From Vanessa cardui (Eukaryota; Arthropoda; Insecta; Lepidoptera; Nymphalidae), in NCBI RefSeq assembly GCF_905220365.1, contig NC_061153.1:12798114-12862113 (forward strand): a stretch of 64,000 bases of DNA, read 5' to 3'. The notes beneath the pieces are model-generated. The model saw only the letters and a list, made by a program, of their open reading frames with translations, did no database searches and was not told the DNA's origin. Within the stretch, counting starts at the first letter, position 1. Every line of letters begins with the position of its first letter. Shown here piece by piece: positions 32,649 through 42,096 of this stretch. The position numbers were made by a program, and so were the translations under genes.

Positions 32649-32790
32649 CTGCCGCGGCACGCTCGCTTCGCTCGCTCGGCTTGCGCAGCGTTTGGTCATA
32701 AAATCTAACCTAACCTAACCTATCCTTAGCTACTATAACTATCTACTATTTTTGTTGCCGGAGTGGCTTCGCCACTCCTGTGCCCCACAC
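32649..32790. repeat. GC-rich junction with four CCTAA-type units and a hairpin
   Basis: GCTCGCTTCGCTCGCTCG is followed by TAACCTAACCTAACCTAT (32706-32723) and a perfect 8-bp hairpin GGAGTGGC-TTC-GCCACTCC (32760-32778). CCTAA is the complement of the insect telomere unit TTAGG, but four units are too few to claim telomeric DNA. The identity of this repeat is unknown to me. Confidence 0.5.
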
Positions 32791-33361
32791 AGCTGTTAAT
32801 TTTGGGTGAAAAATAGAAACAACAATAGGTATATTTTAGAAATTTATAAGAACCATTTATCTGTATATATACTTGACTGAATTTAATAATGCGATAAATG
32901 GATCTTTTTTATATTTTATGTTATATTGTATTCTATTATCATGTTCGTAAAATCTTCTGGGTGATTATTATTTTCTTTACAAAAGAATCGCTTCACTACA
33001 AAATTAAATTAAACTTTTACACGTTTTTTTTTACTATAAATTAATATAGTATTTGTTAAAATATAATACAGAAAGAAGCTAATAAACATAAAAATAATGA
33101 TTTAAGGTTAATTATAATGTAAAATATCGATCCGTTACACGGAACTTTAAACGCACATTAAAAAAAAACTATGGGTTTCCGCGGGTTGGGAGTGGTACAT
33201 TTCGAGAGAGGGGAACAACCCCTTTAAGAAACAACCCCTACTATCATCAAATTCGGGATGCGAATTTCTAATGCCGACCCGACAAAAGAGTACTAACCTC
33301 CATTAACGATTAAAATTTGATTTGATTTTGATTGTTATAATATTTTACGACCGTTTTATCA
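32791..33361. other. No gene seen
   Basis: AT-rich, no frame of note. A GC-richer portion at 33170-33290 has short inverted pieces (GGGGAACAACCCC around 33215). Nothing recognisable. Confidence 0.5.
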
Positions 33362-33672
33362 TCATTACATAGTCGCTATACAAAGCAAAGTCATCCACTT
33401 GCTGGCTGTCTTTCCATGGGTAGGTATCCTTAAATCTTGGAGGTGTCAAAAAGTGCACACTTTCTCAAACTGTGATCCTATATTATAATTAATTATTAAG
33501 TGAATAAAACCAGTTTTTCTAGTTCAAAGTATTTATTTAAAGTAAAATCAAGTGTTTACCTACAATTGTGTTAAGAATTGTGGCTCCTATGTGAATATAT
33601 GAGCTAACACCTGCACTTACCTTGCTGGCTCTTCTTATAGCTAACACAAAATAATTTTGAATTTGGCATTTC

Positions 33673-34383
33673 TTGAAGGAATCACAAAAAAAAAACACTA
33701 TGACTAAGTTAGAAGACATTTTGGAAATGCACAGAAGTATTGGTGTGTCTCTAAGTCAACGTATGACAGAATTTGAAAAACAGTTAAAATCTAACACTAG
33801 TGACTCTTCAAAAACAAGTATTGAGAAGCTTGCAACCGAGTTCAAAGACTTTAAATCTTCTGTTTGGAATGTTCTGAGCCTTCTGAAGTCCCTGACGACC
33901 AACCTGGCAGCACAAGTAGACGAAGTTGACAGCCAATCCCGGAAAAATGTTCTCTTATTTGGAGGGATAGATGAAGCCCAAGGTGAGAATCTAATATCCA
34001 CAGTGCTCAGTACTATTCATGTCTTGATGGGCCTGCCTAATGTACAGGCATCAGCAATTCAGCACTGCCAGAGACTTGGTGTTCATACTAACAACCGTCC
34101 TCGTCCAATATTAGTTCGCTTCAATGACATGAGTATGAAGCAACTTATCTGGAGTAATAAAAAGAAACTCAAGACATCAGCGGTGGTCTTAAGTGAATTC
34201 TTGACCAGGACACGCCAATCATTATTTGTGAAGGCCCGAAAGCACTTTGGTGTCAGAAATGCCTGGACACAAAATGGCAACATACTTATTAAGTTGCCAA
34301 ACGGTGACCGCAAAAAAGTTATTACTCCGGATGGTCTCGAGGAGCTTATTATACAGTTTCCAGTGTTGAGAAGCCCAAAGTAA
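33673..34383 (+). CDS. LINE ORF1 protein, nucleic-acid-binding type
   Basis: The protein is 236 residues. The N-terminal third is likely helical (TEFEKQLK to LKSLTTNLAAQVDEVDSQ). It is followed by an RRM-like fold start (KNVLLFGGIDEA), QHCQRLG, RPILVRFNDM and a C-terminal domain (VLSEFLTRTRQSLFVKARKHFG, WTQNGNILIKLP). This is the transposase-22/L1-ORF1-like organisation common in insect LINEs; it binds the element RNA. The frame is intact. The second Met at 33700 is an equally possible start. Confidence 0.8.
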   Translation: MKESQKKNTMTKLEDILEMHRSIGVSLSQRMTEFEKQLKSNTSDSSKTSIEKLATEFKDFKSSVWNVLSLLKSLTTNLAAQVDEVDSQSRKNVLLFGGIDEAQGENLISTVLSTIHVLMGLPNVQASAIQHCQRLGVHTNNRPRPILVRFNDMSMKQLIWSNKKKLKTSAVVLSEFLTRTRQSLFVKARKHFGVRNAWTQNGNILIKLPNGDRKKVITPDGLEELIIQFPVLRSPK

Positions 34384-35239
34384 TTAGTCCAAGGCCCATG
34401 ACTAGCACTAGTGTTCGACCAGTCACGAGAAAGAACCTTAAAAAACCGTAATATTGTAGAATTTTGTATAGTGATTCTTTCATCCCATGGTGTAGATTCT
34501 TGCTTAATTGCAATAACACAGACTTTTGTTTTAATTGCATTTCATTGTAGTTAATAAGAGTCTGCAGTTATTCCTATCGTCGTATTACACACTGTCATTT
34601 TACTAAATCTGTACACATAACAAGGTATATGTTCACTTATTATTTAACAATTCTTTTTATTTTTAATACACCCGCAATGTCCTTTATTTTAATTTTGTAA
34701 CAAAAGTATTTTGATATTTGATAAGAAATTTGTTATTAACTTGTCAGCTGTCACGTTTGTTGTGACAACTTTGATTTTATTGATATGGACGCCACTCTTT
34801 TGGTACAGATGTTAGATATAGATATGTATTTTTATTTATTTTTTTTTTTTTTTATTAGATAAATATCTATTATTTTGTAAAATATTGTATAAATAATTAT
34901 AAAATTTGTGTATATTATACTTTTAGTGATTTATTTTAGTTCATTTTTTTTTTTTACTATACCATGGGATTAATGTCATTAGTTTAGTTTTTTTTTTTTT
35001 TTCTCATTTCTTTTATGATGTAAAATAACTTTGTAGTTGTTTTGTGTGCATTTCTTTGTTTTTTTTTTATTGTATAAAGTTTTTTTTTTTTTTAGCCAGC
35101 AGGATGTGCAACTAAGAGCATACAGGTCCAATTTTATCCATTTTTGAATATTTTGACATATTTATTTCTTTTTATATAATATTCATATATTATATATTAT
35201 TTTATTACATATTATTTTATTAGATATATTTATATAATT

Positions 35240-38135
35240 ATGAGCTCCAGTGATGATTCGTTCCATTCAGCCATGAGTGATATTTATTTCTGTTCCATAG
35301 ATAATGATGGTCTAACTTTAGGTGAACATCTAATGAATGATTTATCGCCTTATTCTCATAATTTTAACATCTGTCATATCAATGCACAAAGTGTACCGAG
35401 TCATTTTTCGGATATACACGGCACTTTTAATTTAAAAAATTTGCACGCTCTCTTAATATCTGAGACGTGGTTAAAGCCTTCCTTACAGTCGTCTTCTTTT
35501 TCTATTCCTGGTTTTATACTTATAAGGAATGACCGCATCGGTAAACGTGGTGGTGGAGTGGCAATTTATTTAAAAAGTAGCATACCTTTTAAGGTAATTG
35601 ATCAATCTCCCTCCACTTACAGCTCAGCAGCCGAATACTTATTTATTGAACTTAACTTAGGTATCAAAATAGCTGTCGGTGTGATTTACTGCCCACCTAA
35701 TATCGATTACTTTAATCAACTAGAGCTTATATTTGAGAATATTATTTTTAACTACACTCATGTCATATTTATGGGTGACTTAAATACTTGTATGCTGAAA
35801 AGTGATTATCGGTCACATAAATTAAGCACTATTTTTAATTCTTTAAATATTAATTGTTTGCCATTACAACCCACTCATCGCACTAATACTTCTGATACCT
35901 TACTCGATTTAATCATTGTATCTGAAGCGAACCTTATTGCTAAATATGGACAGTACTCTGCTCCAGCATTCTCTCTCCATGATTTAATTTTTGCTTCCTA
36001 CAGGATCAAAGTACCGAAGCTTAAGAAAAAGACCTTAAAGCTCAGAAACTACTCTGGAATTGATTTGGATAAGCTTCGGTATGACGCCTCAATTATTGAC
36101 TGGACCGCTTTATTGAATATGGAGACAGTGGATGAAAAGGTCGAGTGCTTGCGTAGTGAAATTTTAAATTTATTTGATCGACATGCTCCGATACGTGATG
36201 TTAAACTTAATCACAGAGGGTGTCCGTGGTTCAATGACGAACTTCGCAGAGCGAGGGTAAAACGAGATCGGGCTTTTCGCAAATACAAAAAAGACCGATC
36301 GGAGACGAATTGGACAATTTATAAGGCTGCAAGGAATCGATGCAACAAGATGTGTAGGAATCTAAAACGCCAATATATCTTTGATCAATTAGCTAATTCT
36401 CCTTCATCATCCAGTACCTATAATTTTTTAAAAACCATTGGAATCGGCAAACCCTCTCATACCGATACCAGCTGTAATATTAATTTGAACAATTTAAACA
36501 CATACTTTGCTTCATCAGAAGTACTTGACGTTCAAACTAAATTTTCGACTTTGAGTGAAATAAATAGTTTGCCAAAACATCCTTATCCTTTTAATTTTTC
36601 TTCTGTTGGCGGAGCTGAAATTAAAAAATGTATACTGTCGTTCTCCTCTAAGGCCATAGGCTGCGATGACATAAGTTGTATCATGATATCCCATCTATTA
36701 GACTCTCTCCTTTATATAATTTCCCATATTATTAATTTTTCTCTATCAACAAACACCTTTCCGGACTTGTGGCGTAAGGCATTTGTTCTCCCACTTCCTA
36801 AAATATCAAATCCCTCTCTGCCTAAGCATTATCGTCCAATTTCAATCTTACCTTTCCTGTCCAAAGTACTGGAGTCCATTGCTTACCAGCAATTATCACA
36901 GTTCCTCTCATCTTACAACTTATTGAATCCCTTACAATCGGGCTTTAGAGCGGGGCACAGTACTACCACGGCGTTGCTAAAAGTAACTGAGGATATAAGA
37001 GAAGCAATGGAAAATAAGCGCGTCACAGTTCTTGTCCTCATTGATTTTAGTAATGCTTTTAATGCTGTGGACCATGACTTGCTTCTTGCTTTTCTGGCTC
37101 AGGTAAATGTTTCAGACTCCGCTATGCAATGGTTCTCATCTTATCTTCGAGGGCGCCAGCAGGCAATCCGCATAGGTCAGGACTATTCTGACTGGTGCTG
37201 CTTGAATGCAGGCGTTCCTCAAGGCGGTATACTTTCTCCTCTGCTTTTCTCTTTGTTTATAAACTCCGTTACTTCCTGTATCTCGTCAAGCTACCATCTT
37301 TATGCAGATGACTTGCAGCTTTATAGACACGCTACTTCTGATTGTTTGTCTGATGCTATTGCTGCGCTTAATACGGACCTATCACAGATATCTCTGTGGT
37401 CTGCTCGCTATGGTATCTCGGTGAATCCGGCAAAGTGTCAGGCTATAATCATTGGTAGTCGTAAACAGCACGCTAAAATTGACACTTCGAATTATAAACT
37501 ATTTTACAATAATTGTCTAATTCCGTTTTCCGATTCCGTTAAAGATCTTGGAGTGACTTTGGATAAACACTTAAGCTGGTCTGACCAGGTGGGGGAGGTG
37601 TCGCGAAAGTTTTACTGTACAATGCATAATATGATGCGCTTAAAACATATGTTACCAACTAAAACGAAAATACAACTTGTCAATACACTGTTACTACCAA
37701 TAATTGACTATGGTGACATATGTTATCTGGATGCAAATGAAGATTTAGTAAATAAACTCGAGCGACTCCTTAATACTGCCATTCGATTTATATTTAATTT
37801 GCGGAAGTATGATCACGTTTCTTCCTACCGCTCGCAATTAAATTGGCAGAATTCTTTGCACGCTATACTCAATTCTGAATGACCCAAATAATCCCCAGTA
37901 TTTGGTATCCAAATTCGTGCTAAGGGCTGACGCACATGACAGATCGCTTCGCTCCACGGAAAACCTGTTGTTGTCATTTCCACCGCACCATTCAGGCTTT
38001 ATGTCGAAGTCGTTTACTGTGACTGCTATTCGTTTATGGAACAGCTTACCAGAAAAAATAAGGAAATCTCCTTCGCGAAACACTTTTAAAATTGCTCTGA
38101 AAAAATACTACATAAATCAAAGCAATAATGGTTGA
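35240..38135 (+). pseudogene. LINE ORF2 (endonuclease plus RT), one late frameshift
   Basis: The 880-residue frame runs from 35240 to 37882. Endonuclease: NICHINAQSVPSHFSD, LLISETWLKP, IFMGDLNTC and FSLHDLIF. RT: HYRPISILPFLSKVLES, SGFRAGHSTTTALL, VLVLIDFSNAFNAVDHD, NAGVPQGGILSPLLFSLFIN and YHLYADDLQLY. After YRSQLNWQ about 25-30 residues present in the relative at 42097 are missing and the phase changes. The C-terminal piece (TAIRLWNSLPEKIRK) is at 37902-38135. The rest is open, so the damage is recent. Confidence 0.9.
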
Positions 38136-38167
38136 TTTTTCTAATCTTCATTATATGTATGTACTCA

Positions 38168-38334
38168 TACTATATTATATTATATTATATTATATCATAT
38201 CATATCATATCATATCATATCATGTCATATTATATTGTATTATATTATATTATATTATATTATATTATATTATATTATATTATATTATATTATATTATAT
38301 TATATTATATTATATTATATTATATTATCGTTTA
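38168..38334 (+). repeat. TATAT/TATCA pentamer microsatellite
   Basis: There are about 33 units of ATTAT with a central block of ATATC units. It lies in the 3' UTR of the LINE. Hydrophobic-looking open frames here are by-products of the repeat. Confidence 0.85.
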
Positions 38335-38978
38335 ATTTTTTAAGACTATCTTATGTTTTTTGTACACCTATATCATTCTTTCTTGTACATCCTAAGGTTG
38401 GCTGGTAGAGAATGCAGTAGCATTAAGCCCGCCTTTTGTTAATACTTTTGTATTGTACAATAAAGCATTAAAATAAATAAATAAATAAAATCTTTAAAAA
38501 TAAGCAACGGATTTTCATGAGGTTCTTTTAATAGACAGGGTGATTCACGAGGTAGGTTTGTGTATGTAAAATGCGAAATGCTCGGCTCAAGCCTTCGAAT
38601 TAGATCAAAATATTGTACTACCGCATTGTACCTAAAAAGGTCTTCAATCTTAGGGATAACCTACACTACATATCTTTTATCCCTTATTTTTAACGACCAA
38701 TAGTGGCTTATTTTCGAAGCGATTTAAAGCAATAATGTATTAATCCTTATACAATAAAGTACCTCAAACACATTGTGCGTTCAATATAGATCCATATCGG
38801 TTAAAGGAAGTAATTAAAACGAATATTTTCGGAGATATTACAGATTTTACAGAAGCAGCAGTTTGTACTGTCTAACGACTGAAAAACTGTAAACGTTGTA
38901 AGACTTCTGCAATGCAGCCACTAAGTGTAGTACATTTCGTGGCAGCATTGCACTCGTGCGAAGCCGGGCCGGGTTTCT

Positions 38979-40525
38979 ATTAACATTATAATCGAATAAA
39001 GTAGAATTTTTCGAATTTTTAATTTTTCGACCATGATCTGCTGGCACTTAAATGCGAGTTCTGGCCCTAAAAAGTATTCTATGTCGCAGTTCCGATACCC
39101 ATATGTAAGAAACGAAAGAGTTCTAGCCCTTAGCGATGATATAATTTGAAATCGAATCAAGTAGAATTTTTCGAATTTTTAACATATCAACCACGATCTG
39201 CTGGCACTTAAATGCGAGTTCTGGACTCAAAAAGAGTTCTAAGTCGCAGTTCTGATACCCATATGTAAGAAACGAAAGAGTTCTAGCCTTTAGCGATGAT
39301 ATAATTTAAAATCGAATTAAGTAAAATTTTTCAAATTTTTAATATTTCGACCATGATCTGCTGGCACTTAAATGCGAGTTCTGGACTCAATAAGAGTTCC
39401 AAATTGCAGTTCTGATACCCATATGTAAGAAACGAAGGAGTTATAACCCTTAGCGGTGATATAATTTGAAATCATATTAAATAGAATTTTTCGAATTTTT
39501 AATATTTCGACTATGATCTGCTGGCACTTAAATGCGAGTTCTGGACTCAATAAGAGTTCTAAGTCGCAGATCTAATACCCATATGTAAGAAACGAAAGAG
39601 TTCTAGCCTTTAGCGATGATATAATTTAAAATCGAATTAAGTAAAATTTTTCGAATTTTTAATATTTCAACCATGATCTGCTGGCACTTAAATGCGAGTT
39701 CTGGACTCAAAAAGAGTTCTAAGTCGCAGTTCTGATACCCATATGTAAGAAACGAAAGAGTTCTAGCCTTTAGCGATGATATAATTTAAAATCGAATTAA
39801 GTAAAATTTTTCAAATTTTTAATATTTCGACCATGATCTGCTGGCACTTAAATGCGAGTTCTAGACTCAATAAGAGTTCCAAATTGCAGTTCTGATACCC
39901 ATATGTAAGAAACGAAAGAGTTCTAGCCTTTAGCGATGATTTAATTTGAAATCGATGTAATTAGAATTTTTCGAATTTTTACGAATTTTTAATTTTTCGA
40001 CCATGATCTGCTGGCACTTAAATGCGAGTTCTGGCCCTGAAAAGTATTCTTTGTCGCAGTTGTGATACCCATATCTAAGAAACGAAAGAGTTCTAGCCTT
40101 TAGCGATGACTTAAGTTTAAATCGAATAAAATAAAATATTCCGATTTTTTAATTTCTCTACCATGATGTTTTTTATTTCTCTACCATGGTCTGCTGGTAC
40201 TTAAAAGCGAGTTGTGGACTCGGATTCACTTCCATATTACATTTCTGATACCGATGTGTCAGGAACTAAAGAGTTCAGGTCATCAGGCACGATCAGAATG
40301 TAAATTACATTGATATAACAAAAAATTGGCTTTTCAACAGCTCTACCATGATTTGCTGATTCTGAAACGCAGTTTTTCGACTCGAAACGAGGTTTTTGTT
40401 TCAGATCTCACAGCAGTCTGTGATAATGGAGGGAGTTCTAGCCTTTAGTGTTGATTATTATAATTTTTAACCATAGAATTTTAGTTTTCCTTTAAGTTAA
40501 TTGCTCTACCATGATTTGCTGACGG
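38979..40525 (+). repeat. 160-bp satellite array
   Basis: Seven units with period 160 bp are anchored by GATCTGCTGGCACTTAAATG at about 39036, 39196, 39356, 39516, 39676, 39836 and 40006. The last step is 170, through a 10-bp duplication CGAATTTTTA. From 40131 to 40525 degenerate units continue. The array begins directly after the Helitron 3' end. A LINE at 40536 splits it and degraded pieces reappear at 45443-45862. No coding. Confidence 0.92.
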
Positions 40526-40695
40526 TAAAATATTTCGGGTAGGTTGAAATATCAACAACAAAAATTTTTGCTCGTAAGTTTTTATTTAATTAAAATTACA
40601 TATTTCTGCAAATAATAATACATGAAGTGTTAAAGTTAATATAAATTCCCACATTACCTGGTTCACAATCAATTCTCAACATTAATACAAGTACG

Positions 40696-41442
40696 ATGGA
40701 TTTACATAACCAACTCAGCAGGAACATGGATGACATTGTTAAAATGTTCGAGTCCCGCATGAATCAATTTGATAAAATGCTCTCACTGTCAACACAAGCA
40801 CAAAGAAGCACTAAACCACCGACCACTACCTTTGGAGACTTTAGTTCTCTCGCCTCGGACTATGCTGCTTTCAAAGATGAAATCTGGAAGACCCTTAGTA
40901 TGCTTCGTCAGCAATTAGAGCTGCTCTCGGTGGGTTTTGATATGCAGGAAGCTCGTTCCCGCAGCAGAGTGCTGCTTTTTCACGGTCTGCCGGAGAGTAC
41001 TGACGAGCAAGTGGAGAGCAAAATTCAATCCGTGTTGCACAATGAATTAAAGCTGCCTAGTATTGATTCTTCACAGCTGGATATCTGCCATCGTCTTGGC
41101 ACAAAGAAGGAAAAACCAAGACCAATACTGGTTCGTTTTATTGCCACAAAGCACAGAAATCTAGTTTGGAACTCAAAAACATCTCTTAAAGGGTCTGGAG
41201 TTACTATATCGGAATTTTTGACTAAGCCCAGGCAAGAATTATTCGTTGCTGCTCGGAAACATTTCGGTTTGAAAAATTGCTGGACATCTGACGGAGTAAT
41301 CATTGTGGCGCTTCCAGATAAAAGCCGTAAAAAGATCCTTACATCGGCCGAATTAAAGGATCTTTGCGAAAAGTTTCCTCAAGTTTCCAGTGCGCCGGAC
41401 CAGAAGACAAGATCTCGGCGGGTTAAAGTAACTACAAAGTAA
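40696..41442 (+). CDS. LINE ORF1 protein
   Basis: The protein is 248 residues and is the counterpart of the frame at 33673. It has a heptad-like N-terminus (IVKMFESRMNQFDKMLSL), RVLLFHGLPEST, DICHRLG, RPILVRFIATKH, TISEFLTKPRQELFVAARKHFG, WTSDGVIIVALP and a basic tail. No stop or shift. The function expected is RNA binding and chaperoning in the retrotransposition particle. Confidence 0.85.
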   Translation: MDLHNQLSRNMDDIVKMFESRMNQFDKMLSLSTQAQRSTKPPTTTFGDFSSLASDYAAFKDEIWKTLSMLRQQLELLSVGFDMQEARSRSRVLLFHGLPESTDEQVESKIQSVLHNELKLPSIDSSQLDICHRLGTKKEKPRPILVRFIATKHRNLVWNSKTSLKGSGVTISEFLTKPRQELFVAARKHFGLKNCWTSDGVIIVALPDKSRKKILTSAELKDLCEKFPQVSSAPDQKTRSRRVKVTTK

Positions 41443-42096
41443 AGGTTTCTCATATATTACTATAATTGCTGTCTGCCATTCATTACGTCACCCGTGTCTA
41501 TGTATTTGTATCCGTGTAGTTGGTTTTAAGCTGCCAATTAATAATATGTTACTCTTATTTTTTCTTATGTACGAGTCGGTAGTTTAAAAATTCGTCAAAT
41601 TCTTTAAATTGTTTTTAACCAGTACAATTTAACCTTAAACACAAGGTACTTGAACAACAGTCAAAACACTGACGTGCGACAACTGACATTAACACGATTG
41701 ACAGCGGATTAGCGTTCGGATATTCTGCTTGAAAATTCTTATCTTTGTGGTGAATAAGCAGCTGTTTTTTTTTTCTTTGCATTTTAAATTTTTAAAATAG
41801 ATATCTAGTTAATATCTATACTCTGTAGCTACTATCTAGAATTTCAAAATATTTGTGTCATCATATGTATAATTGTAGATATGTAGCATAGATATAGATT
41901 TTCTTTATTTTTATTTTTTTTTCTTCTTTGTTTCTCTTTTTGTTATGTATTTATTAAGCCAGGGACTAATAATGTGGGAGATTATTTGTATCGCTTGTGA
42001 TTAATAGTATTTTTATTTCGTTTAATTGTTTTTACTATTTCTTTTATTTAGATTAAGGTATATATATTTATATATTAATATTTATTTTATATCTAT

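Larger units (their letters stand above)
33439..38487 (+). mobile_element. CR1/Jockey-like LINE, nearly full length, AAATCTT target duplication
   Basis: AAATCTT is found at 33432-33438 and 38488-38494. The element has ORF1, a T-rich spacer (34384-35239), ORF2, a TATAT pentamer array in the 3' UTR and a tail of AAAT units after AATAAAG. It is related to the LINEs at 40536 and 46205 but clearly distinct in sequence. Confidence 0.88.
33362..38978 (+). mobile_element. Helitron split by a LINE
   Basis: The 5' piece starts TCATTACATAGTCGCTATAC at 33362 after an A and runs to 33438. The 3' piece runs from 38488 (ATCTTTAAAAATAAGCAACGG) to the GC hairpin region CTCGTGCGAAGCCGGGCC and the TTTCTAT end near 38978. 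Without the LINE the element is about 570 bp and non-coding. The end is CTAT, not CTRR, so the last bases are uncertain. The same 3' region occurs inverted at 23686-23844. Confidence 0.7.

Noticed and set aside
32700..32730. Telomere (TTAGG)n
   Set aside because: Only four units, one imperfect, inside a dispersed repeat.
38128..38343. Small hydrophobic protein of Tyr/Ile repeats
   Set aside because: It is the TATAT pentamer microsatellite in a LINE 3' UTR.
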